Positions 1 through 8,628 of a stretch of 64,000 nucleotides of DNA are shown piece by piece. The position numbers and the translations under genes were made by a program. This DNA comes from Desulfopila sp. IMCC35008 (GTDB lineage: Bacteria > Desulfobacterota > Desulfobulbia > Desulfobulbales > Desulfocapsaceae): the NCBI RefSeq assembly GCF_010646885.2, contig NZ_CP050700.1, positions 5,896,001 to 5,960,000 on the forward strand, given 5' to 3'. The first letter of the stretch is position 1; the number at the start of each line of letters is the position of its first letter. Below the pieces are notes generated by a model, which saw only the letters and a list, made by a program, of their open reading frames with translations, was not told the DNA's origin and made no database searches.

Positions 1-2
1 GC

Positions 3-608
3 GGGGCACAGAAGGTGAAAGTCTTCGATCACACCTGTAACGAGAAAAGACGTTGTTATGCAAACAGCGGCATTCAAAATGCCTTGAAACAGATAAGTGA
101 CCGCAGGGTTCGACTCGAACATATCGACAGACGTAAATTTGTGCCCGTAGACATAAAAAAAGGCAAGTCACTGACCCGCTGGGACATATACCGTGATGCC
201 CTGGAAGCTGATTGTTACATCAATGTACCGGTGGCCAAGCATCATAGTTTGAGCCGGTTGACACTCGGCCTTAAAAATTCCATGGGAGTGATCGGGGGCA
301 ACAGGGGGAGCCTGCACCACGATCTGGGCCAGAAACTTGCTGACCTGGCGACGGTGGTCCGGGCTGATCTTACTGTCATTGATGCGACCAGGATGCTGCT
401 GAGAAATGGTCCGCAGGGTGGGCGTGTGCAGGATGTGAAAGTAGCGGATACGATTATCGCTACCCGTGACCCTGTTGCTGCAGATGCCTATGCGACGCTC
501 CTGTTCGGTCTTCAGCCGGATGATATTGACTCTACGGTTGCTGCACACCGCCTTGGACTAGGTGAGATAGATCCGGCCAGGATTATGATCCGGAAAATCC
601 AGGGATGA
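3..608 (+). CDS. DUF362 domain protein (5' truncated by window edge)
   Basis: The visible part is the C-terminal ~200 residues of a DUF362 protein. The reading frame is open to the first base of the window, so the start lies upstream and the GTG at 15 is probably internal. The conserved DUF362 core is visible (NVPVAKHH, then LGLKNSMGVIGG, later DATRMLLRNGPQGG and ATRDPVAADAYA). Members of this family often accompany ferredoxins or carry them as fused domains; their chemistry is not established. The stop overlaps the next start by 4 nt (ATGA), so it is translationally coupled to the polyferredoxin gene and probably works in the same redox unit. Confidence 0.85.
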   Translation, partial: GAQKVKVFDHTCNEKRRCYANSGIQNALKQISDRRVRLEHIDRRKFVPVDIKKGKSLTRWDIYRDALEADCYINVPVAKHHSLSRLTLGLKNSMGVIGGNRGSLHHDLGQKLADLATVVRADLTVIDATRMLLRNGPQGGRVQDVKVADTIIATRDPVAADAYATLLFGLQPDDIDSTVAAHRLGLGEIDPARIMIRKIQG

Positions 609-2191
609 CCAGATACCAGGTTTTGCAGATTTTTCGTCGATTGAGTCAGCTGGGCTTTCTCTGTTGTTTCCTGTTCCTCTTTTTGAAAACAGATTACAGC
701 GGCAGCGATACACTGGATTATGCCGTCAACATCCTGTTTCGGATCGATCCTTTCCTGGCCCTGGTGACGGCTCTTGCGGCCAAAACGTTTCTTCTGTTAA
801 TGCTGCCTTCACTGGTTGTGCTGGTGGGCACGTTCTTTTTGGGCAGGAGTTTTTGCGGCTGGGTTTGCCCACTGGGCACGTTGCTTGATGGCGTGGACAG
901 GATTTGGTCGACGCCTGGTCGTAGCGGGACCACTCTCTATCCGAAACTTCCCCATTTCTTACTTCTGTTTTTTCTCTCCCTGGCATTTTTCGGTTTTCAT
1001 ATCGGAGGGTATCTTGATCCTTTTTCGATACTCGTTCGGGGCTTGGTGTTGGCTTTGTACCCGGCTTTTAACGCGGTGACAGAGGCCTTCTTCGGTTTCA
1101 CTTACTCTTCTGCTCCACCAGTGGTTAATGCGGTCACCGAACCGGTCTATGGTCTGTTACAACAGACGGTTCTTCCGGCGGATCAGAAATTCTTTGAGTT
1201 GGGGTGGCTTTCCCTTCTTATACTTACTGTAGTGCTTGGGCTTGAAAAGGTTCAGAAAAGATTCTTCTGCCGGAATATCTGCCCGGTTGGTGCCCTGTTG
1301 GCTCAGATGAGCCGGTACGGTTTAATGAAGTTGTCCGGTGGGGATGCAACCTGTGGGAAGTGTCGGATCTGTTCTTCACAATGTCGTATGGGGGCGATTG
1401 ATAAGGAGCGTGTTGTTGATATGGGAAGCTGCAACCTCTGCATGCAGTGTGCCGTGATTTGCCCAAAGGAACGAATTGGTTTTAGCCCGGGTTTAGGCAA
1501 AAATAGAGTGTCTTCGTCGCATGGCTTGACCCGCCGTCAGTTGTTGACTATTGGCGCAGCTTCTATCGTATTGCCTGGTGTACGACGATCCCATGTTTTA
1601 GCTGCGGTGGAGAATCCCCTATTGATAAGGCCACCGGGAGCACTTCCCGAGGAGGATTTTCTCGGTCGGTGTATACGGTGCGGGGAATGTATGCAGGTGT
1701 GTATTGGCAACGCACTGCAACCGGTGCTGCTGGAGGGCGGATTGCACGGGATTTTTTCCCCAAAAGTTGTATCGAGAACAGGATATTGTGAATATAACTG
1801 CACTCTCTGCGGTCAGGTGTGCCCGACCGGTGCCCTGCAAATCCTGACCCGGCAGCAAAAACAACAGTGGAAAATCGGCAACGCCTGGATAGATCGTTCA
1901 ATCTGCTTACCGTATAGTGATGGTATCCCCTGCATGGTATGTGAGGAACACTGCCCGACAGGGGAAAAAGCGATACGTTTTCATCACAGGCGGGTGCTCA
2001 ACAGGGATGGGCGCGAGGTTGAAGTCAAGCAGCCCTATGTGGTTAACGAGTTGTGTATAGGCTGCGGTATCTGTGAGAATAAATGTCCGTTACCGGGACG
2101 CGCCGCTATCTATCTAACCAGTGGTGGAGAACGCCGTAACCCTTCAAAAAAATTGCCGGAACCAGAAAAGGATAGTTACGGATACGGTTGA
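605..2191 (+). CDS. NapH/NapG-like membrane polyferredoxin
   Basis: 528 residues. The N-terminal half has several hydrophobic segments and the two NapH-type signatures CGWVCPLGTLLD and CRNICPVGALLA. Cysteine motifs for a pair of 4Fe-4S clusters follow (CGKCRICSSQC, CNLCMQCAVICP). At about residue 305 there is a twin-arginine-like stretch (TRRQLLTIGAAS), followed by a NapG-like region with four more cysteine sets (CIRCGECMQVC, CTLCGQVCP, CMVCEEHCP, CIGCGICENKCP). It therefore looks like a fusion of a NapH-type membrane protein and a NapG-type multicluster ferredoxin. Probable role: electron transfer between the quinone pool and an exported or peripheral partner. Coupled by a 4-nt overlap to the DUF362 gene. 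The partner enzyme is not visible. Confidence 0.85.
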   Translation: MTRYQVLQIFRRLSQLGFLCCFLFLFLKTDYSGSDTLDYAVNILFRIDPFLALVTALAAKTFLLLMLPSLVVLVGTFFLGRSFCGWVCPLGTLLDGVDRIWSTPGRSGTTLYPKLPHFLLLFFLSLAFFGFHIGGYLDPFSILVRGLVLALYPAFNAVTEAFFGFTYSSAPPVVNAVTEPVYGLLQQTVLPADQKFFELGWLSLLILTVVLGLEKVQKRFFCRNICPVGALLAQMSRYGLMKLSGGDATCGKCRICSSQCRMGAIDKERVVDMGSCNLCMQCAVICPKERIGFSPGLGKNRVSSSHGLTRRQLLTIGAASIVLPGVRRSHVLAAVENPLLIRPPGALPEEDFLGRCIRCGECMQVCIGNALQPVLLEGGLHGIFSPKVVSRTGYCEYNCTLCGQVCPTGALQILTRQQKQQWKIGNAWIDRSICLPYSDGIPCMVCEEHCPTGEKAIRFHHRRVLNRDGREVEVKQPYVVNELCIGCGICENKCPLPGRAAIYLTSGGERRNPSKKLPEPEKDSYGYG

Positions 2192-2216
2192 AATATTTGG
2201 TTTGAAAAGGAAAAGC

Positions 2217-2996
2217 ATGGAAATGACTTCACAGGATCTGGAAGATCTTAAGTATGCAAAGGCGCTTTTAGAAAATCCTGGGTTGGCGGCTAAAATAACC
2301 AATGCTCTCGGCACTCCCATCGAGAAAGGTTTTGACCTGCTGCCCAAAGGATGGCACGAGCTGGTGGAAAAGAGTACCAACAAGGCTCTGCAGGTTGCGA
2401 TTAATTCAGCCATTATGACACTTGGTAAGAGAACAAAGCAGGAATCGGCAAACCGGCTGCACAAGGTCGTCGCTGCAGGGATGGGGGCTGCGGGTGGATT
2501 CTGGGGATTACCCGCCCTCACCGTAGAGTTGCCGCTTTCAACTACTGTCATGCTGCGCTCCATGGCGGATATCGCCCGCAGCGAAGGGCATATGATTACG
2601 GAACCGGATATCAAGGTCGCCTGCCTGGAGGTTTTTGCCTTCGGTGGCCCAAGCAGTAATGATGATGGCGTTGAGACCGGATATTTTGCGGTTCGGACGG
2701 CACTTGCCAAGGCGGTCAACGATGCGGCGAAACATATTACCGCAAGAGGTCTCTCAGAAGGGTCGGCCCCAGCCCTGTTAAAACTCATCACTTCAATCTC
2801 CTCACGATTTGGCGTACAGGTAACAGAGAAAATAGCCGCCCAGTCCATCCCTCTCATTGGGGCGGTTGGGGGAGCTGTTATCAATACGCTCTTCATCGAA
2901 CATTTCCAGACCATGGCACGCGGCCATTTTATTGTGCTCAGGCTCGAAGCCCGATACGGCTATGACGTCGTAAGGGAACAATATAATTCCCTGTGA
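2217..2996 (+). CDS. EcsC family protein
   Basis: 259 residues from the ATG at 2217, chosen because an AAAGG box sits 6 nt upstream; a longer open frame from 2121 would overlap the polyferredoxin gene. The EcsC-like core is recognisable: a glycine/alanine-rich helix (GMGAAGGFWGLPALTVELP), then LRSMADIARSEGH and the LEVFAFGG segment, with a second amphipathic glycine-rich helix near the end (IPLIGAVGGAVINTLF). EcsC-like proteins are membrane-associated and have no agreed biochemical role. Follows the polyferredoxin gene by 25 nt and precedes recD2 by 20 nt, so co-transcription is possible. Confidence 0.8.
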   Translation: MEMTSQDLEDLKYAKALLENPGLAAKITNALGTPIEKGFDLLPKGWHELVEKSTNKALQVAINSAIMTLGKRTKQESANRLHKVVAAGMGAAGGFWGLPALTVELPLSTTVMLRSMADIARSEGHMITEPDIKVACLEVFAFGGPSSNDDGVETGYFAVRTALAKAVNDAAKHITARGLSEGSAPALLKLITSISSRFGVQVTEKIAAQSIPLIGAVGGAVINTLFIEHFQTMARGHFIVLRLEARYGYDVVREQYNSL

Positions 2997-3016
2997 TGAT
3001 TTCTTAGCTCTTTCCA

Positions 3017-5497
3017 ATGGCGTATATTGTTGAAAAAGTACGGGGAATTGTCCAGCGGGTGACATTCCATAACCCTGTGAACGGCTGGTCTGTCCTTCAG
3101 GTCCAGACCTTTGCAGGCGGACACGAGAAAGTCCAGGTCGTGGTTCACCAGACAAAAGTCTTTGCCGGTGCAACTATGGAGTTCGAAGGGGCCTGGTCGG
3201 TTCATCCGAAATTTGGCCGACAGTTCAAGGCAGTGAAGGCCGTTGAGAAAAAACCGGCTTCTGCCGCAGCCCTTGAGAAGTATCTCGGTTCAGGCCTGAT
3301 TAAGGGTGTTGGCCCCAAAACGGCGAAGAGGATTGTTTCCTATTTTAAGCAGGATACCCTGAAGGTTTTTGAGAAAGAGATTGAACGGTTGACGGAAGTG
3401 GAGGGTATTGCGAGTAAAAAGTTGGAAATGATCACTGAGGCATGGCGTGAGCACAGATTGATCCGCGATGTGATGATCTTCCTTCAGGGGCATAATATTT
3501 CAACCCTCTTTGCTGTACGGATCTATAAGAAATACGGAGAAAAGGCTATTACCATGGTGTCGGAGGATCCGTATCGTTTGGCCGTGGATTTTTATGGAAT
3601 CGGCTTTTTTTCGGCAGATCAGGTTGCGCTGAGTATAGGTCTGGCGCCGGATAGTGACCGGCGAATTATTGCCGCCATCAGGCACGTACTTTCCGCTGGC
3701 CGTGAGCAGGGGCACTGTTACCTGACCGCTGAACAGATCAACAATGACGTCCGGGAATTGCTGCAGCTTGATCTTAAAGAGCGGATGGCATCTCTTCTGA
3801 ACCTGATGGAGGAGGACAATCATCTCAAGGTACGGAGGATTCTGGCGGCAGATGGTGGCGTAGTTGAGTGTTATTATTCTAAATCACTCTATTACGATGA
3901 GCTGTTGGTGGCGAATCGATGTGGTGGTGGCACCGGCTCCGTTGCTGTGGATGAGAAGAGTATACGTCTGTGGGTTGAGCGATACTGTACCGGGAAAAAC
4001 ATCCGTTTAAGCAAAGAGCAGGCCCTGGCTGTTCAGCAGGTTGCCCTGTATCGGTTCTCAGTGCTGACGGGCGGTCCCGGTTGTGGCAAGACCACCACCA
4101 CCCAGGTTATTGTCCGCCTGCTGGAAAACCTTGGCAAAAAGGTGTTACTGGCTGCGCCTACAGGCCGTGCCGCGCAGCGTATGAGTGAGGTGATAGGGCG
4201 GGAGGCCAAGACCATCCATCGATTGCTTGAATGGCAGAATGGTCAGTTCAGTCGTAATGAAGAGCAGCCACTTCAGGCGGATTTCCTTATTGTCGACGAA
4301 TGCTCCATGCTCGATATTTCCCTCAGCGCTTCCTTATTGAAAGCGGTACCGGAAGGCTGCCAGGTCCTGTTTATTGGTGATGCCGATCAACTGCCTTCGG
4401 TGGGACCGGGTAATGTTCTGCATGATCTGATCGGCTCTGCCGTGGTACCTGTTTCTCGTTTGACCGAGGTGTTCCGGCAGGCGAAGGAGTCGCATATTAT
4501 CGGTTTTGCACACCAGATTAATAAGGGGGAGATTCCGGCGGTGAAATCGCCCTTTAAAAACCCTTCAATCTGGAAGGGTGGCTCAGATTGCCTGTTTCTC
4601 GATTCTGATGAGGCGACCAAGGAGCAAATAGGGTTTGTAGGACGGGTGAAAAAGACTTTCGGTTACCAAATTCCGCAGCTTGAGGAGTGGAACGGCGAGG
4701 CGAAACCGTATGAATTCAGAACCGCGGAACCCATCCGCTCAGCGTATGAACCTGAATTTTCCGTACCGGAAAAATTTAAGCATGTGAATCTGCAAGAGGT
4801 CCTAAAGGCTGCCAATGCAACAGATGAGTTGAAGGCTGTTCTGAAAAAGATACATCCCTGGTCGACCCTGCATTATGGCTTGTCTGCGGTGGATACTGTG
4901 GTGCGCCTCTATCTTGAATGGATCCCAAAGTATTACGGGAAAGAGAGTGAAATCCAGATCCTCTCGCCCATGACCCGGGGGAGTCTCGGCACCGCTAACC
5001 TCAACAAGGTTATCCAGCAGGCGACAAATCCTCCCCACCATGAGAAACCTGAGCTGCAGGTGGGGGAACGTATCTTTCGGGTCGGGGACCGGGTGATTCA
5101 CCGTCGCAATAATTACGATTTACATGTTTTTAACGGTGATATCGGTGTCATCCTGAATATAAATCCGGTCGATCTGACCTGTGTGATATCATTCTTTCCC
5201 GACGGCAGGGAGGTGCAGTATCAAAAAGACGATATTGTCGAACTCGATCTCGCCTACGCTATTACCATCCATAAATCCCAGGGAAGTGAATTCAAGGTGG
5301 TAATCCTTCCCGTTCTGACTCAGCATTTCAAGATGCTGTACCGAAATCTCATTTATACCGGGCTTACCAGGGCGAGGGAACTGGCTGTCTTTGTTGGTAC
5401 CCGTCGGGCACTGGGGATGGCAGTCCGTAGTCAGGATACCTCCCGACGGCAGACGATGTTAGGATATCTGCTGCAAAATCCGGATCAGGTCTCATAG
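3017..5497 (+). CDS. recD2: RecD2-type ATP-dependent DNA helicase with internal insertion
   Basis: 826 residues, 5'-3' superfamily 1B helicase. The order is that of RecD2: an OB-like N-terminus (to ~75), helix-hairpin-helix repeats (~84-200, including LIKGVGPKTAKRI), Walker A GGPGCGKTTTTQ near residue 355, Walker B IVDECSMLD near 425, and the C-terminal SF1 motif AYAITIHKSQGSEFKVVILP near 750. RecD2 proteins act outside RecBCD in DNA repair. Typical family length is ~720-750 residues. The excess sits between SDCLFLDSDE and the LEWIPKYYG segment, roughly residues 540-620, where ~80 charged, proline-containing residues are inserted. No recB or recC is nearby. No strong ribosome binding site precedes the ATG. 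Confidence 0.92.
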   Translation: MAYIVEKVRGIVQRVTFHNPVNGWSVLQVQTFAGGHEKVQVVVHQTKVFAGATMEFEGAWSVHPKFGRQFKAVKAVEKKPASAAALEKYLGSGLIKGVGPKTAKRIVSYFKQDTLKVFEKEIERLTEVEGIASKKLEMITEAWREHRLIRDVMIFLQGHNISTLFAVRIYKKYGEKAITMVSEDPYRLAVDFYGIGFFSADQVALSIGLAPDSDRRIIAAIRHVLSAGREQGHCYLTAEQINNDVRELLQLDLKERMASLLNLMEEDNHLKVRRILAADGGVVECYYSKSLYYDELLVANRCGGGTGSVAVDEKSIRLWVERYCTGKNIRLSKEQALAVQQVALYRFSVLTGGPGCGKTTTTQVIVRLLENLGKKVLLAAPTGRAAQRMSEVIGREAKTIHRLLEWQNGQFSRNEEQPLQADFLIVDECSMLDISLSASLLKAVPEGCQVLFIGDADQLPSVGPGNVLHDLIGSAVVPVSRLTEVFRQAKESHIIGFAHQINKGEIPAVKSPFKNPSIWKGGSDCLFLDSDEATKEQIGFVGRVKKTFGYQIPQLEEWNGEAKPYEFRTAEPIRSAYEPEFSVPEKFKHVNLQEVLKAANATDELKAVLKKIHPWSTLHYGLSAVDTVVRLYLEWIPKYYGKESEIQILSPMTRGSLGTANLNKVIQQATNPPHHEKPELQVGERIFRVGDRVIHRRNNYDLHVFNGDIGVILNINPVDLTCVISFFPDGREVQYQKDDIVELDLAYAITIHKSQGSEFKVVILPVLTQHFKMLYRNLIYTGLTRARELAVFVGTRRALGMAVRSQDTSRRQTMLGYLLQNPDQVS

Positions 5498-5691
5498 CCA
5501 TTGCCTGCTCGTCTGTCTTCTTTGCAGGTGTTTCCTTCTTGTCTTGCGTTCCATAATTACGTGTCTATTTATTTTGGGGTACTGGTACTTTCAGCACCTA
5601 TCTTATAAAATGGAATATATTCTAAAGTGGAAGGGTGTGTATTTCTGCACTCTTCAGTTGGTATACTGATCGGGATAAGGCAACCATAATT

Positions 5692-7410
5692 ATGTACACA
5701 TCTTTTTATAATCTCAGCAAGATGCCGTTTCAGATCAGCTCTGATCCGGCCTTTATCTGGCTTGGTGAAAAGCATAAAGAGGCTCTTGCAACACTTCGTT
5801 ACGGTATTCTTGACAATAAAGGATTTTTGCTACTTACCGGTGATGTTGGTACGGGCAAGACAACCTTGATAAACACTCTCATTGCTTCACTAAGCAGTGA
5901 AGTCTTCTATGCCTCTGTCCCGGACCCCCGGCTGGAGCCAATTGATTTTTTCAACTATATTGCGCTTGCCTTCGGCATTAAAAAAGAGTTTTCCACCAAG
6001 GGCAAGTTTATCATTTTTCTTTCTAAATTTTTGCACAATGCTCACCGGCACGGGAAGAAAGTACTCCTTATAATCGATGAATCCCAGCTGCTGAGCCAGG
6101 ATCTGTTGGAGGAGATCCGGTTGCTGTCAAATATCAACGTCGCAAATAGCCAGATACTGAATATATTTTTCGTCGGACAAAATGAATTCAACGAAGTAAT
6201 TTCCCGACAGGAGAACAGGGCTGTTTCCAATCGTCTGACACTGAATTACCAGCTTGGCCCTTTAACGTTACAAGAAACCGGGATGTATATTCACCACCGG
6301 TTGTTGGTATCCGGAGCAACGTACAAAATATTCCAGCGGTCTGCTGTCGAGGAGATTTTTGAGTATTCCGGGGGGCTGCCAAGGAGGATCAATATTGTCT
6401 CAGATCATTGCCTTCTGACCGGATATGTCTCTGAGAAAAAGACAATTTCAGCCAAAGATGTCAAAGAATCTGTAAAAATGCTGACGGTGCCACAATATGT
6501 CCCGTCACAGGCTGCTAATCTTCATAAGCAAACAGGCCCTGAGACTCGAGTTGCTTCTGGGGACTCCAATTCTTTATCGTCACAGAGGGGTATTGGAAAA
6601 AGGTTTTCACTGCAACTTGTCAATGTGGTTTTATTGATGCTGGTGATAGCGCTCCTCCTGATTCTTATCCCTGAGCGTTTCCCCTTTATGGATAGAGTGT
6701 TTTCAGGAGACAATTCTTCTGAACAACCGGAATTTTCGGTCGATCCAAGGCCGGTTCCGACGCTATCGGATAAACAACAGCATGTTGATGCTACGTCTGT
6801 TGAAAGCAAACACAATCAACAGATGAAGGCTGGTGCCAGTACAAAGAATATTATATTGGAACAGGAACAGGTGGAACTGCCATCTTTTGTACAGCCTGCT
6901 GAAAACGATATTGCACAACAATATAGTACGAGTAATCAACCTATAGTAGATAGGGAAGAGCTGCATGATCGTCATGCAGAGAAGGCCGAATTGACTCAAA
7001 CCCCTGCCGTCTCTCCTGTGGAACCTCTGTTGGTTGTGGAGGGGCAAAAGGAAAATGCAGAGTCGATAGACATTCCGGAGTCACTAACTATCCGGTTTGC
7101 CGGAAACTCAATTGAGTTTAACTCATTGGACCAGGTACAGGTTGATGCCTTTATCGAACACATGATTAAGAATCCGCGACTTATTTCACTGGTAACTGGT
7201 CATACCGATTCAACAGGGGCCGCAGCACTGAATTACCGATTGTCCCTCTATCGGGCTGAAATGGTAAAGAGTTATTTTCTCGGAAAAGGTGTGGCTGCTA
7301 CCCAGGTACAGGTAGAAGGGCGCGGTCCGGACCTCCCGATAGCGAGTAATGATACAGTGGAAGGTCGGGAACTGAACAGACGGGTTGAGGTGAAATTACT
7401 TTTGGACTGA
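5692..7410 (+). CDS. ExeA/GspA-type AAA ATPase fused to OmpA-like peptidoglycan-binding domain
   Basis: 572 residues from the ATG at 5692 (MYTSFYNLSKMPFQ, the canonical N-terminus of this family); the 19 residues upstream are unlike it. Domains: AAA ATPase with Walker A TGDVGTGKTTL near 50 and Walker B LLIIDESQLL near 125; a single membrane helix near 308-330 (NVVLLMLVIALLLILIP); a long polar linker; and a C-terminal OmpA/MotB-like domain (TGHTDSTGAAALNYRLS, then ELNRRVEVKL). ExeA-type proteins couple ATPase activity in the cytoplasm to peptidoglycan binding in the periplasm to seat secretion or pilus machinery. Here the peptidoglycan-binding part is OmpA-type. No secretion genes are adjacent. 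Confidence 0.88.
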   Translation: MYTSFYNLSKMPFQISSDPAFIWLGEKHKEALATLRYGILDNKGFLLLTGDVGTGKTTLINTLIASLSSEVFYASVPDPRLEPIDFFNYIALAFGIKKEFSTKGKFIIFLSKFLHNAHRHGKKVLLIIDESQLLSQDLLEEIRLLSNINVANSQILNIFFVGQNEFNEVISRQENRAVSNRLTLNYQLGPLTLQETGMYIHHRLLVSGATYKIFQRSAVEEIFEYSGGLPRRINIVSDHCLLTGYVSEKKTISAKDVKESVKMLTVPQYVPSQAANLHKQTGPETRVASGDSNSLSSQRGIGKRFSLQLVNVVLLMLVIALLLILIPERFPFMDRVFSGDNSSEQPEFSVDPRPVPTLSDKQQHVDATSVESKHNQQMKAGASTKNIILEQEQVELPSFVQPAENDIAQQYSTSNQPIVDREELHDRHAEKAELTQTPAVSPVEPLLVVEGQKENAESIDIPESLTIRFAGNSIEFNSLDQVQVDAFIEHMIKNPRLISLVTGHTDSTGAAALNYRLSLYRAEMVKSYFLGKGVAATQVQVEGRGPDLPIASNDTVEGRELNRRVEVKLLLD

Positions 7411-7438
7411 TGAGCAAATCGAGATGTGTGGTACCAGG

Positions 7439-7487
7439 AAAATGAAAAAGACTGCCGGTGGCTAAGGCCGGAAGACTATTTCATTTT
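7439..7487. terminator. Bidirectional terminator-like hairpin
   Basis: AAAATGAAA at 7439-7447 pairs with TTTCATTTT at 7479-7487. An inner CCGG/CCGG pair flanks a TGGCTAAGG loop. The A-rich left arm and T-rich right arm suit termination in both directions. It lies between the convergent ExeA-OmpA and GntR genes. Confidence 0.7.
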
Positions 7488-7531
7488 AGTTCGGTTGCAC
7501 ACAGTATGGGGAAGAAGATATTGGGGTTCTT

Positions 7532-8191
7532 TTAACTTGGTATAATGGTGAATGAATCAGGGTGTTTGAATTCCCAATGGACATCCCGAAGGTAATCCGC
7601 TGCGGCCAGAGAGTGGCCGGCCCGGATAAGTTGTACGAATTCTTTATGCTCCTCCAGGTTTTGTTCATTCCATTGTCTGCCGTAATCCCGGCGCGGGAAA
7701 TCATAGAGTTGCATCTTGAGATTCTTCACATACTTGAGAAGCCGCTCATTTTCGGAAAGTTGGAGAAACACATCATGGAACCGGACGTTGGCCAGGTTAT
7801 GCCTGGCAATATCCTTAGCAGCCAGGGAGAGGGCTATTTCTTCATTAAGTTTTTCAAGCCGGGTGATCTCAGTGTCGCCGATTCTGTTAAATACAGAAAG
7901 AAGCACCCGTGACTCGATTCCGCCCAGAATCTCATAGATATCCTTCACATCATCAAGGGTAATAGCATTGATGATAACCCCGCGCTGGGGCATGATGGTC
8001 ACAAAACCCTGTTCCTGGAGAATAAGCAAAGCTTCCCGCAAGGGGGTTCGGCTGATACCCAGTTCGCTGATCATTTTGGAGACGCTGATGGCGGCTCCGG
8101 GCTCAAGGGTGCCGACACGCATCTGCTCCTGGAGATAATTATACACCTGCACCCTGAGCAGCTGGTTTCCTGATCGTGCTCCGCTGAGCAT
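7532..8191 (-). CDS. GntR/FadR-family regulator (GntR1, FCD domain)
   Basis: 219 residues from the ATG at 8191. This start is chosen over one 9 codons upstream because AAGGAG lies 7 nt before it. The winged helix is at about 10-75, with recognition region ISELGISRTPLREALLILQEQGF and wing MPQRGVIIN. An all-helical FCD effector domain with the usual Asp/His metal-ligand pattern follows (NVRFHDVFLQLSENERL, later EEHKEFVQLI). FCD regulators typically bind small carboxylates and are often repressors. It is the last gene of the mmsA1-DUF6506-gntR1 unit and probably acts on the repeat-rich promoter at 10300-10355. The C-terminus is similar in design to the two GntR proteins at 14.7 and 15.6 kb (DVHWEF versus DVHWSF). 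Confidence 0.9.
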   Translation of the reverse strand: MLSGARSGNQLLRVQVYNYLQEQMRVGTLEPGAAISVSKMISELGISRTPLREALLILQEQGFVTIMPQRGVIINAITLDDVKDIYEILGGIESRVLLSVFNRIGDTEITRLEKLNEEIALSLAAKDIARHNLANVRFHDVFLQLSENERLLKYVKNLKMQLYDFPRRDYGRQWNEQNLEEHKEFVQLIRAGHSLAAADYLRDVHWEFKHPDSFTIIPS

Positions 8192-8226
8192 TCCTTTCTC
8201 CTTGTTCGTTATTGGCAAATACGTAC

Positions 8227-8502
8227 TTATTGCTTATCAAAAAATTCCCCGATAAAGCCAACCTTGATCCGGCCCTCAACGGCATCGTGGATGTTTTTTG
8301 CATCACCCTTTTTAAAACCGCTGCAGAGTTCGAGCAGCGTAACCCCGGAGGCCACTAATTCCTTAGCCGCCTGGCATGCTTCCTCTATGGAACCGACACC
8401 AACAATTTGAGACTTGAACGCATCGGATTCGAGCTGTGTTTTGTTCTTATCCAGGCTGTAGCCTGGAGCCTTGACCAGGTACCCGTATTGAAATTGAGGC
8501 AT
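8227..8502 (-). CDS. DUF6506 family small protein
   Basis: 91 residues, soluble, with no signal peptide or membrane segment. The core (IVGVGSIEEACQAAKELVASG, then LLELCSGFKKGDAKNIHDAV) matches what I recall of the DUF6506 family, a small alpha/beta protein of unknown function. It lies 126 nt downstream of mmsA1 and 35 nt upstream of gntR1 on the same strand, so a role linked to the aldehyde dehydrogenase or its regulator is likely. What that role is cannot be read from the sequence. Confidence 0.75.
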   Translation of the reverse strand: MPQFQYGYLVKAPGYSLDKNKTQLESDAFKSQIVGVGSIEEACQAAKELVASGVTLLELCSGFKKGDAKNIHDAVEGRIKVGFIGEFFDKQ

Positions 8503-8628
8503 TTTTTAACCTTTGCTCACCGGGAGCATAAAATGAAACCATAAAGGCGGAAGTATTGCAACTCCCGCCCATTAAACAAATTATTTAATAAAGAGTTCTG
8601 CTCGGTTTGGTTTTAACTCCAGTCCAGG

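Noticed and set aside
2144..2914. 256-codon open frame opposite the EcsC gene
   Set aside because: Shadow of a recognisable gene on the plus strand.
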